NCBI GenBank assembly: GCA_965215225.1 | Contig: OZ244039.1 | Coordinates: 2,170,001-2,234,000 of the forward strand | Direction of reading: 5' to 3' | DNA: 64,000 bases | DNA from: G965215225 sp965215225 | GTDB lineage: Bacteria; Pseudomonadota; Gammaproteobacteria; CBDBNL01; JAAOII01 | In this document: piece by piece, positions 18,171-26,413 of the stretch | Numbering within the stretch: position 1 is the stretch's first letter | Layout of the letters: every line of letters starts with the position of its first letter | Made by a program: the position numbers and the translations under genes | Notes under the pieces: model-generated | Told to the model about the DNA's origin: nothing | The model's database searches: none | What the model saw: the letters and a program-made list of their open reading frames with translations, nothing else

Positions 18171-19448
18171 TTACCAAGAACGTCCCTTAATTCTCTTTAG
18201 CTTTCCCTCCAAATCAGCAAGACTATCGGCTGCTGAGGCCCGGCCAGTAAGAACATTGTGGGCAGCAGTCCAAAACTCTTTGGATACCTCATTGTATTTC
18301 CGCTTAGTTGGAGCGGAAGGACGAGGAACCGCTTGAGCAAGCACATCTAGCCAATCTTTAAAGAAAGGAACGGCAGCAAGAACATCACTATCATTATATA
18401 AGGATGGAATGGTAGGCATCTTAGAGCCTTCAACCGCATTGAATTTTTGCACCTCTTTACTAGTAAGATATTTCACTACCTTAATGGCTTCTTCTTGATT
18501 CTGAGAATAGCGTGAAACTGCCAGATTCCAGCCACCTAGGGTAGCAGCCGAACCTGCTCCGCCACTGGGCAAAGGAACGACTCCCATCTTGCCCGCTACT
18601 TTTGAATCTTCGGCATTTTGTCCTAGCGAATAAGCATAGGGCCAGTTACGCATGAAGACCGCATCGCCTCTTTGCCACAGACCCCGCGCCTCTTCCTCCT
18701 GATAGGTGGTCACACCTTTGGGTGCAATAGTGCCAACCCAGCTTGCCGCGTGAGTCAAGGCAAGTTGCGCTCTAGGATTGTTGATAGAAATAGTTCCATC
18801 TGGCTCAATGATCTGGCCGCCACCATAGGATTTAACCCATTCAAGTGCATCGCATGTCAAGCCTTCATAGGCATTGCCTTGAAAAACAAAGCCATGAAGA
18901 CTGTCATTGCCAGCAGCTCTTTCCTTGGTCACTATCTCGTTTGCGGTAACAGCTAGCTCATCCCAGGTTGTAGGAGGAGTCTTGCCATATTTGGCTAAGA
19001 GATCAGTCCGATAGTAAAGAGCCGGCGCATCAGTAAAAAAGGGAATAGCAACTAGCTTATTATTTACTGTTTGTGATTGCACTATAGCAGGGAAATGGTC
19101 GCCAATGACATCGGCAGCCGCGCTGGTAAGATCAACCAAATGATTGTCTATTTGAGGTGCCCAGATTACATCCACCTGATAGATATCAACATCAGTGGAT
19201 TTAGCAGTCAGCCAAATCTTATATTGACCAAACTGATCCGTAGTGGAGGCCGGCATGGTTATTATCTCAACCTCAGTGCCGGGATTCCTTTGTTCATATC
19301 TATCCAAAACCTCCCGCATCAATTCTACATCTTTACCAACTGCACCAGTAACTATACCAATGGTAGCAGCATAAGAAGTGATAACCAGAGATCCTGTCAT
19401 CAATAATGAAACAAAGATCGATGATTTTAATAAATTATATATTTTCAT
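18171..19448 (-). CDS. Trehalose/maltose-type ABC substrate-binding protein
   Basis: A periplasmic sugar-binding protein of 425 residues when started at the ATG at 19448. A longer frame uses a TTG eight codons upstream and is less likely. It begins with a typical signal peptide (MKIYNLLKSSIFVSLLMTGS..., cleavage probably after SYA). The body matches family 1 binding proteins of the ThuE/AglE type (ALYYRTDLLAKYGKTPPTTWDEL, GNAYEGLTCDALEWVKSYGGG). It is the likely binding component for the permease pair at 14995-16931 on the same strand, although a convergent/divergent gene lies between. The gene ends in the shared terminator at 18124-18145. Confidence 0.85.
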   Translation of the reverse strand: MKIYNLLKSSIFVSLLMTGSLVITSYAATIGIVTGAVGKDVELMREVLDRYEQRNPGTEVEIITMPASTTDQFGQYKIWLTAKSTDVDIYQVDVIWAPQIDNHLVDLTSAAADVIGDHFPAIVQSQTVNNKLVAIPFFTDAPALYYRTDLLAKYGKTPPTTWDELAVTANEIVTKERAAGNDSLHGFVFQGNAYEGLTCDALEWVKSYGGGQIIEPDGTISINNPRAQLALTHAASWVGTIAPKGVTTYQEEEARGLWQRGDAVFMRNWPYAYSLGQNAEDSKVAGKMGVVPLPSGGAGSAATLGGWNLAVSRYSQNQEEAIKVVKYLTSKEVQKFNAVEGSKMPTIPSLYNDSDVLAAVPFFKDWLDVLAQAVPRPSAPTKRKYNEVSKEFWTAAHNVLTGRASAADSLADLEGKLKRIKGRSW

Positions 19449-19528
19449 AGTATTTTGAATAATGATTAACAAGGCTATATTTTATTATGATAAAAAATAA
19501 TATAAAGTTTTTATAGAGTATTTATAGA

Positions 19529-19567
19529 GCACTTATTAAAGTGCATATTTGCATATTAAGGTATAAT
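19529..19567 (+). promoter_or_regulatory. gtsA promoter region with an inverted repeat
   Basis: TATAAT at 19562-19567 lies 65 bases before gtsA. An inverted repeat GCACTT-ATTA-AAGTGC (19529-19544) overlaps the expected -35 position and could be an operator for a sugar-responsive regulator. The region is shared with the divergent binding-protein gene, so one site could control both importers. Confidence 0.45.
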
Positions 19568-19632
19568 ACAACCCTGCTTTATTCTATGAATGAAGCAATT
19601 TCATCAAATAATCAATTAATTAATTACAAACT

Positions 19633-20892
19633 ATGAAAAAAATATTTAGCAAAATTAGTATATTGCTGCTTGGCACCATCGGGATAAGTTCGTTAGCTTT
19701 TTCAGATGGTCATGAAGTAGAAGTGCTTCATTGGTGGACCTCCGGCGGTGAAGCTGCTGCGGTCAATGTTCTAAAACAGGATGTAGAAAAAAAGGGCTAC
19801 CAATGGGTTGATTCACCCATAGCAGGGGGTGGAGGCGAACAAGCAATGACTACTTTGAAAGCGCGAGTCAATGCTAACAATGCCCCTACCGCGGTCCAGT
19901 TCTTAGGCTTTGACATAACCGATTGGGCTCGTCAAGGTGCTCTTGCTGACCTCAACAGTGTTGCGACAAGCGAAGGCTGGGATAATGTGGTGCCTACCGC
20001 GCTACAACAGTTTTCCAAATACCAAGGAAAATGGGTAGCTGCACCAGTTAATATTCATTCTACCAACTGGGTTTGGATGAACAAGAAGATACTGGATGAA
20101 GTAAACAATGGTCAGATTCCTACTACTTGGAACGAGTTTATTTCTGTAGCCAAAAAGGCACAACAAGCAGGCTATATAGGGTTTGCTCATGGTGGTCAAG
20201 CTTGGCAAGAAGCCACTGTCTTTGACGGTGTTGTCCTCTCGACCGGTGGTCTTGACTTTTATCGTAAAGCCTTTATTGATCTAGATCCTGCTGCGCTTAA
20301 TTCTAGAGATATGGTAAATGCATTTCGTCGTATGGAAGAGCTACGTGCTCTAGTAGATGAAAATTTTTCTGGTCGCGACTGGAATCTTGCAACTGCTATG
20401 GTGATAGAAGACAAAGCACTCATGCAAATCATGGGAGATTGGGCTAAGGGCGAGTTTATTAATGCTGGTAAAAGACCCGGCGTAGACTTCGTCTGTTTTA
20501 GAGTGCCAGGTTCTCAAGGAATGGTAAGTTTCAATGCTGACCAATTTGCTATGTTTAAGGTAGGCGCCGAGTCAGCCGCAGCTCAAAATGCTTTGGCTAG
20601 TTCTATCATGGCGCCAAGCTTTCAAATAGCCTTTAATATAGTCAAAGGTTCTGTGCCAGCTCGTACCGATGTAGCAGACACTGAGTTTGATGACTGTGGT
20701 AAGAAAGGGATGAAGGATCTTGCTGAAGCCAACCAAAAAGGATCTCTTATAGGTTCTATGGCACACGGCCATGCAGCTCCAGCTGGAGTCAAGAATGCCG
20801 TTTATGATGTAGTGACAGCTCATTTCAATGGCGAGTATAATGCACGCCAAGCAGCCAGAGAGCTTGCTAATGCTGTTGAAGCAGCAAAATAA
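19633..20892 (+). CDS. gtsA: Glucose/mannose-type ABC substrate-binding protein
   Basis: A 419-residue periplasmic binding protein with a clear signal peptide (MKKIFSKISILLLGTIGISS..., cleavage near SLAFS-DG). The motif VEVLHWWTSGGEAAAVNVLK after the signal and the C-terminal GSMAHGHAAPAGVKNAVYDV are characteristic of the GtsA-type glucose/mannose binding proteins. It heads a four-gene plus-strand operon with two permeases and an ATPase. The 56-base gap to gtsB holds a 15-bp hairpin, which probably allows the binding protein to be made in excess of the membrane components. Confidence 0.85.
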   Translation: MKKIFSKISILLLGTIGISSLAFSDGHEVEVLHWWTSGGEAAAVNVLKQDVEKKGYQWVDSPIAGGGGEQAMTTLKARVNANNAPTAVQFLGFDITDWARQGALADLNSVATSEGWDNVVPTALQQFSKYQGKWVAAPVNIHSTNWVWMNKKILDEVNNGQIPTTWNEFISVAKKAQQAGYIGFAHGGQAWQEATVFDGVVLSTGGLDFYRKAFIDLDPAALNSRDMVNAFRRMEELRALVDENFSGRDWNLATAMVIEDKALMQIMGDWAKGEFINAGKRPGVDFVCFRVPGSQGMVSFNADQFAMFKVGAESAAAQNALASSIMAPSFQIAFNIVKGSVPARTDVADTEFDDCGKKGMKDLAEANQKGSLIGSMAHGHAAPAGVKNAVYDVVTAHFNGEYNARQAARELANAVEAAK

Positions 20893-20902
20893 GCTATAAC
20901 TA

Positions 20903-20937
20903 AAAAGGTAGCTATAAATTCCTTATAGCTACCTTTT
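20903..20937 (+). terminator. Stem-loop between gtsA and gtsB
   Basis: A perfect 15-bp stem AAAAGGTAGCTATAA / TTATAGCTACCTTTT with a 5-base loop, ending in a T-rich stretch. Within an operon this is best read as a partial terminator or mRNA-stabilising hairpin that raises the level of the upstream binding-protein transcript. Confidence 0.8.
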
Positions 20938-20948
20938 CTTTTACTACT

Positions 20949-21833
20949 ATGAAAGAAAGACTGCAAACCATCCTGCCAAAACTGGTAATATCACCCAGCA
21001 TTATTGCAGTCTTTATCTTTGTTTACTTTTTTATTGCCTGGACCGGTTATCTTTCATTTACCGATTCGCGTATCCTACCTTCCTATGGTTGGGAAGGCTG
21101 GACAAATTACGAAAAATTGTGGAAACTCAGGCACTGGAAGATAGCGCTTAACAACCTATGGATTTTCGGGGGGCTTTATATTTTAATATGCACAGTAATA
21201 GGGCTGGTCCTAGCCATCTTATTGGATCAGCGAATTCGCGGTGAGAATCTGTTGCGTCCCATCTACCTCTATCCCATGGCCCTGTCCTTTATTGTCACCG
21301 GCACTGCATGGAAATGGTTTTTAGACCCAGGCATAGGAGTTGAACACATAATTCAAACCTGGGGGTTTGAAAATTTTAAGTTTAGTTGGATTAAGAATCG
21401 CGACATGGCAATCTATTGTGTAGTCTTGGCAGCTGTATGGCAAACTTCAGGGTTTGTCATGGCAATGTTTCTTGCTGGTTTACGCGGCATAGATGATGAA
21501 ATGGTTAAAGCAGCCCAAGTGGATGGAGCACGGGGCTGGAAACTCTACTACCGGGTCATCATCCCTCAGTTACGACCCATCTTTCTATCTGTATTTGTTG
21601 TTTTAGGCCATCTAGCAATTAAATCTTATGACCTAGTCATTGCTCTTACCAGTGGGGGGCCAGGGCGAGCCACCGAGCTGCCAGCTACTTTTATGTATTC
21701 CTATTCTTTTACCCGTAATCAGATGGGTATAGGGGCAGCTTCTGCTATCATCATGCTAATGATGATAGCCTCAGTCATTATTCCTTATCTATATTTTGAA
21801 ATAAAAGCGCGTAGTCACGATGTTCACAAATGA
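20949..21833 (+). CDS. gtsB: Sugar ABC transporter permease GtsB
   Basis: A 294-residue inner-membrane permease with about six transmembrane segments. The cytoplasmic EAA loop MVKAAQVDGARGWKLYYRV (about residues 181-199) is clear. It follows gtsA by 56 bases and overlaps gtsC by 14 bases, so the two permeases are coupled. With GtsC it would form the membrane channel of a glucose/mannose-type importer. Confidence 0.87.
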   Translation: MKERLQTILPKLVISPSIIAVFIFVYFFIAWTGYLSFTDSRILPSYGWEGWTNYEKLWKLRHWKIALNNLWIFGGLYILICTVIGLVLAILLDQRIRGENLLRPIYLYPMALSFIVTGTAWKWFLDPGIGVEHIIQTWGFENFKFSWIKNRDMAIYCVVLAAVWQTSGFVMAMFLAGLRGIDDEMVKAAQVDGARGWKLYYRVIIPQLRPIFLSVFVVLGHLAIKSYDLVIALTSGGPGRATELPATFMYSYSFTRNQMGIGAASAIIMLMMIASVIIPYLYFEIKARSHDVHK

Positions 21834-22689
21834 GCTAGCCTGGCGCAATACCCAACGGGTAGTCATATATCTGCTCCTGTTCTTTTTCGCCGTCTTCTAT
21901 ATGCTGCCTCTTTATGTGATGCTGGTAAATTCATTCAAACCCTTAAGCGAAATTCGCGCCGGCGGTATGCTATATCTACCGCAGCTCTTCACCATTGAAC
22001 CCTGGCAAAAAGCCTGGTCATCCGCCCAGATAGGAGTGGAAGCGACCGGTTTGCGCATTTATTTTTGGAATTCTATTAAGATGGTAGTTCCAGCGGTTAT
22101 CATAGCAACTCTAATGGGCGCCCTCAATGGCTATGTCCTTACCAAATGGCGCTTTCCCGGCCATAACATTATTTTTGCCCTATTACTTTTCTCTTGCTTT
22201 ATTCCTTTTCAATCTATTCTTATTCCAATGGCGCGAGTTCTTGGCATTCTTGGCTTAGCTGGCACCACTTCTGGCTTGGTATTAGTTCATGTGGTCTATG
22301 GGCTGGGTTTTACCACCCTATTTTTCCGCAACTACTATGAGGCTTTCCCTGATGAATTAATTAAAGCGGCTCAAATAGATGGCGCTGGTTTCTTTACTCT
22401 GTTCTGGCGTATATTGCTTCCCTCCTCAGGACCCATCATAGTGGTAAGTGTAATCTGGCAATTCACCAATGTATGGAATGATTTCTTATTCGGCGCTTCT
22501 TATTCCAGCGCCTTATCCCAACCTATGACAGTTGCATTAAATAACCTAGTGAGTTCTTCTACTGGAGTAAAAGAATATAATGTTCATTTTGCTGGCGCAA
22601 TCCTAGCTGCCTTTCCTACTCTATTGGTCTATATTTTGGCAGGAAGGTATTTTGTTAGAGGATTGATGGCCGGCTCAATAAAAGGATAG
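21820..22689 (+). CDS. gtsC: Sugar ABC transporter permease GtsC
   Basis: A 289-residue inner-membrane permease of the MalG type. The EAA loop LIKAAQIDGAGFFTLFWRI (about residues 177-195) and the C-terminal FVRGLMAGSIKG ending are typical. The 5' end overlaps gtsB and the ATPase gene follows after six bases. It functions as the second membrane subunit of the gts importer. Confidence 0.87.
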   Translation: MFTNELAWRNTQRVVIYLLLFFFAVFYMLPLYVMLVNSFKPLSEIRAGGMLYLPQLFTIEPWQKAWSSAQIGVEATGLRIYFWNSIKMVVPAVIIATLMGALNGYVLTKWRFPGHNIIFALLLFSCFIPFQSILIPMARVLGILGLAGTTSGLVLVHVVYGLGFTTLFFRNYYEAFPDELIKAAQIDGAGFFTLFWRILLPSSGPIIVVSVIWQFTNVWNDFLFGASYSSALSQPMTVALNNLVSSSTGVKEYNVHFAGAILAAFPTLLVYILAGRYFVRGLMAGSIKG

Positions 22690-22695
22690 TAAATA

Positions 22696-23793
22696 ATGAG
22701 CTTTTTACAGATAAACAATATAACCAAGTCTTTTGGCAACACTCAAGTATTAGACAACATCAACTTTGAAGCAAAAAAAGGTGAGTTTGTTGTTTTGGTT
22801 GGCCCTTCTGGCTGTGGCAAATCAACGATTCTTAACATAGTTGCTGGACTGATAAATCCCACCTCAGGTGAGATAATTATTAATGACAAGAAAATGAATG
22901 CTGTCTCTCCTTCCCAGCGCGATATTGCCATGGTCTTCCAATCTTACGCTCTTTATCCTAATATGACCGTGGCGCAGAATATTTCGTTTGGCTTGGAAAT
23001 GAAAGGAGTTCCTAGAGCGGAACGGATTCAAAAGACCGCGGAAGTTGCCCGCACTCTTCAAATAGAAGCACTGCTCAACCGTAAGCCAGCACAACTTTCT
23101 GGCGGGCAGAGACAAAGAGTCGCTATGGGACGGGCTATGGTGAGAAACCCACAGGTATTTCTTTTTGATGAACCCCTATCTAATCTGGACGCTAAATTAA
23201 GAGTCGAGATGAGGGCGGAAATAAAGAGACTCTACTTGGCAACTGGCACAACCATGATCTATGTCACTCATGATCAAATTGAAGCCATGACCCTCTCTAC
23301 TCATATACTAGTTTTGAAAGATGGGATCATGCAACAATATGGAACACCAAAAGACATCTACAACACTCCGGCTAATACTTTTGTTGCTGATTTTATGGGG
23401 TCGCCATCTATGAATATCTTCAAGTGCCGGCTAAGTGGCAAGGGAGGCTCATTGAAGATAACCACCAAAAATGCTAAAAAACAGAAGGTGGTGTTTAACC
23501 TGACTAAGCCATCTAGCAAGCTAAAAAAATATATCAACAAAGATATTCTGGTAGGCATTCGGCCAGAGGACATTCACTATGGTGGCAAGACTACCAACCT
23601 TGCCAACTGCTTGATTGAACTAGTTGACCCAGTTGGCTCAGATACCTATGTAATCACCCAGCTGGCAGGAGCAAGTGTTACCGCCAAATTAAGAGCAGAT
23701 GTAGCTATAAAAGAGAATCAAAAAGCGCCCTTAAGTTTTGATATGGCGCGCGCCAGCTTCTTTGATTGTGATACTAAGAAAAGAATAAACTAG
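22696..23793 (+). CDS. gtsD: Sugar ABC transporter ATP-binding protein GtsD
   Basis: A 365-residue MalK-type ATPase. The Walker A motif GPSGCGKST (about residues 37-45), AMVFQSYALYPNM, the signature LSGGQRQRVAMGR and FLFDEPLSNLD are intact, and a C-terminal TOBE-type regulatory domain is present. It is related to, but clearly distinct from, the ATPase at 12231-13310, so each importer has its own energiser. It is the last gene of the gts operon and converges with the aldehyde dehydrogenase gene 24 bases further on. Confidence 0.88.
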   Translation: MSFLQINNITKSFGNTQVLDNINFEAKKGEFVVLVGPSGCGKSTILNIVAGLINPTSGEIIINDKKMNAVSPSQRDIAMVFQSYALYPNMTVAQNISFGLEMKGVPRAERIQKTAEVARTLQIEALLNRKPAQLSGGQRQRVAMGRAMVRNPQVFLFDEPLSNLDAKLRVEMRAEIKRLYLATGTTMIYVTHDQIEAMTLSTHILVLKDGIMQQYGTPKDIYNTPANTFVADFMGSPSMNIFKCRLSGKGGSLKITTKNAKKQKVVFNLTKPSSKLKKYINKDILVGIRPEDIHYGGKTTNLANCLIELVDPVGSDTYVITQLAGASVTAKLRADVAIKENQKAPLSFDMARASFFDCDTKKRIN

Positions 23794-23816
23794 CAAATAG
23801 GGCTGGGCTCAAGCGC

Positions 23817-25355
23817 CTATTGCCCTGCCTTCGCCAACCACTTCCCTCCTAATTTAGTGTGCAGCTGAATGGTCTTGATCTCAGTAAATTCTTCCATACC
23901 ATATTTACCCAGCTCACGCCCAAGTCCGCTTTGTTTTACCCCACCAAAAGGAAGTTCAGCAAACCCATCCATCCAGCCGTTTATCCAAACAGTTCCAGCT
24001 GCTACCTTGCGAGCAAAATTGATACAACTGGCTATATTGTTACTCCAAATACCCGCAGATAATCCATAGGAACAAGAATTAGCAAGAGATAGCATCTCTT
24101 CTTCATTCTTAAAAGGAATAACGGCAAGCACCGGACCAAAAACTTCTTCCTTAGCTATAGCCATAGCTGGATCAACCCGCACAACCAGAGTAGGAGGATA
24201 GAACAAACCATCTGTGTCTGCTATATCCAGTCTCTCACCACCCAAAACCAGTTCCCCTCCTTCCTTAACCGCAGTATCAACATAGCCAGCTATCTTATGA
24301 TACTGTTCAGTGGAAATAATTGCTCCCATCTTGGTGCCTGAATGAAGAGGATCACCCAAAGGAACCCTGGCAGCAAGTGAGGATACATCTGTAATAAACC
24401 TATCTACCACCTCTTGATGAACAAGTGCACGCGAACCACTATTACAGCACTCACCCGCGTTGAAACACATACCAAAAACCACCGAATCTATCATTGCATC
24501 CCAATCACAATCTGGCAAGATCACCTGTGGATTCTTACCTCCCAACTCTAATGAGACCTTTTTGAGATTGGCGCCAGCCGCTGCTGCGGTTAGCGCGCCT
24601 ACTTGAGTGGAACCAGTAAAAGAACTCATTGAGCTAAGAGGATGAGCGACTAGGGCGCGCCCGACCGGCTCACCTTCTCCTAAGACCAGATTTACAACCC
24701 CAGCCGGCATGTCGGCTTGTAGAAGCAGCTCAGCCAAAATAACCGTGGTAGCACAGGTCAGCTCAGAAGGCTTAATAACACAGCAACATCCAGCTGCTAA
24801 AGCAAAGGGCAGTTTTTGTGAAATAATAAGAAAAGGGAAATTCCATGGCATGATCATTCCAACCACTCCGACTGGTTCTCTAATAGTCATACCAAGCGTT
24901 CGCTCACCAAGATTGTTATAACTAGAACCAGAGGCGAGACGGGCAAGCCCAGCCGCATAATGCCAAAGATCTACTGCAATAGCAATTTCGTCCTTCGCTT
25001 GTAATAGTGGCTTACCGCTTTCTAAGGATTCGTAATAGGCAATCTCGTCGCCATTTTTTGCAATCAGATCACCAACCCGAAGAAGAAACCCAGCTCTTTC
25101 TTTGGCTGGCATAAAACGCCAGGGTCCTTCAGTGAAAGCCTCGTTCGCGGAACGGAAAGCCAAATCCACTTCTTGTTCGCTTCCCTTAGCATACACGCCT
25201 ACTAGAACCTTATGAGCGGGGCTGAAGCTTGTCATAGTAGCTCCATCAAGACTTGCACGCCATTCATTGGCTATAAGGTGTTTGCCAGTAAAAGGTTCGG
25301 CGGGCAGTTCGCGCAACCGCTCACCCCAAGTAATGTTCCATTGATTCTTATTCAT
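23817..25355 (-). CDS. NAD(P)-dependent aldehyde dehydrogenase
   Basis: A 512-residue cytosolic aldehyde dehydrogenase oxidising an aldehyde to the acid. The cofactor region PWNFPFLIISQKLPFAL, the FTGSTQVG motif, the general base in LELGGKNP (about residue 278) and the catalytic Cys in NAGECCNSGSR (about 311-312) are present. It is the last gene of a six-gene minus-strand operon and starts two bases after the hydratase gene. The family includes betaine-aldehyde and gamma-glutamyl-aminobutyraldehyde dehydrogenases. In this operon it more likely acts on the aldehyde produced by the GMC oxidoreductase. Confidence 0.85.
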   Translation of the reverse strand: MNKNQWNITWGERLRELPAEPFTGKHLIANEWRASLDGATMTSFSPAHKVLVGVYAKGSEQEVDLAFRSANEAFTEGPWRFMPAKERAGFLLRVGDLIAKNGDEIAYYESLESGKPLLQAKDEIAIAVDLWHYAAGLARLASGSSYNNLGERTLGMTIREPVGVVGMIMPWNFPFLIISQKLPFALAAGCCCVIKPSELTCATTVILAELLLQADMPAGVVNLVLGEGEPVGRALVAHPLSSMSSFTGSTQVGALTAAAAGANLKKVSLELGGKNPQVILPDCDWDAMIDSVVFGMCFNAGECCNSGSRALVHQEVVDRFITDVSSLAARVPLGDPLHSGTKMGAIISTEQYHKIAGYVDTAVKEGGELVLGGERLDIADTDGLFYPPTLVVRVDPAMAIAKEEVFGPVLAVIPFKNEEEMLSLANSCSYGLSAGIWSNNIASCINFARKVAAGTVWINGWMDGFAELPFGGVKQSGLGRELGKYGMEEFTEIKTIQLHTKLGGKWLAKAGQ

Positions 25356-25357
25356 AG

Positions 25358-26134
25358 CTATTCTCCTTTGAAATCTGGTTGCCGTTTTTCCTTAAACGAC
25401 CTCACCCCTTCATTAGCATCCCGAGTGGCTGCCAGAGCAGCCGCGCTGAGTGCTTCTACAGCTGCACTTCTTTCTTCATCTAAGGCTATGTTAATAGCCA
25501 GCTTGGCAGTCTCAACCGCCATTGGTGCGGTCTTTTGAATCGCTTTGGTCAAATCAATAGCAATATCCATTAGGGTCTCACTTGTAGCCAGCTGATTGAT
25601 AAAACCGCAATGATACATCCTTTTCGCATCTAGCTTGGCAGCACAAAAAAGCAACTCTCTCATTAACGCAGCTGGTAGTTCTCGAGCTAATCTTTGGGTT
25701 CCCGACCAGCCAGGGATAATCCCCAACTGGGGTTCCGGTAAAGCAAAAAGGGCATCCTTAGCGGCGATGCGCAAATCGCAAGCAGCCGCCAACTCCAACC
25801 CGCCACCATAGGCATGACCATTAATGGCAGCAATGGTAGGACAACGAAGTCGCGCCAGTCGGTCAAAAACACCATGCCCCCATCTTACCCAATCATTGGC
25901 AAACTCTCGTGGTGATAGATTAGACCAATCGTTAATATCAGCACCAGCACAAAAAACCTTCTCGCCAGCGCCAGTAAGGATAAGCGAATGAATTGCTTTG
26001 TCCTTTTCACATTTATCAAGTAGCTGTTCAAGTTTCAGCAGCGAAGCATAATTTAGAACATTGGCGCGACTGGGATTATTAATGGTAATAATCAGGATGC
26101 CATCCTTTTTGGTGGAGTCAAGGAAATCAGTCAT
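25358..26134 (-). CDS. Enoyl-CoA hydratase/isomerase family protein
   Basis: A 258-residue crotonase-fold enzyme. The oxyanion-hole segments (GAGEKVFCAGADI and HAYGGGLELAAACDLRIA) and the catalytic Glu region PEPQLGIIPGWSGTQRL are intact, which favours hydratase activity. The ATG lies in the last unit of a heptamer repeat that fills the whole gap to the CoA-transferase gene. In the operon it would hydrate an enoyl-CoA made by that CoA-transferase. An acryloyl-CoA hydratase role is one possibility that the sequence alone cannot prove. Confidence 0.85.
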   Translation of the reverse strand: MTDFLDSTKKDGILIITINNPSRANVLNYASLLKLEQLLDKCEKDKAIHSLILTGAGEKVFCAGADINDWSNLSPREFANDWVRWGHGVFDRLARLRCPTIAAINGHAYGGGLELAAACDLRIAAKDALFALPEPQLGIIPGWSGTQRLARELPAALMRELLFCAAKLDAKRMYHCGFINQLATSETLMDIAIDLTKAIQKTAPMAVETAKLAINIALDEERSAAVEALSAAALAATRDANEGVRSFKEKRQPDFKGE

Positions 26135-26413
26135 CTCTTATCTCTTATCTCTTATCTCCTATCTCCCATCTTTCATCTCCCATTTCCCATCTCTCATCTT
26201 TCATCTCCCATCTTTCATATCCATTCTCTCATCTTTCATATCCATTCTCTCATCTTTCATATCCATTCTCTCATCTTTCATATCCATTCTCTCATCTTTC
26301 ATATCCATTCTCTCATCAGCCATCTTTCATATTCCATCTCTCATCTTTCATATTCCATCTCTCATCTCTCATCTTTCATCTCCCATTTCTCATTTCCCAT
26401 CTCTCATCTTTCA
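26135..26413. repeat. Heptamer-based minisatellite joining CoA-transferase and hydratase genes
   Basis: On the coding (minus) strand the region is a series of 7-base units of the form ATG followed by four mostly purine bases, with some ATA variants near the end. It includes five perfect copies of a 21-bp unit at 26209-26313. The units start inside the last codons of the CoA-transferase gene (GCC GAT GAA AGA TGA) and end with the hydratase start codon. The array therefore contributes both the upstream stop codon and the downstream start codon. Confidence 0.9.

Noticed and set aside
23794..23816. Terminator between gtsD and the aldehyde dehydrogenase gene
   Set aside because: The GCAAATAGG...CCTATTGC arms are imperfect and no T-run follows, so the support is too weak to list as a feature.
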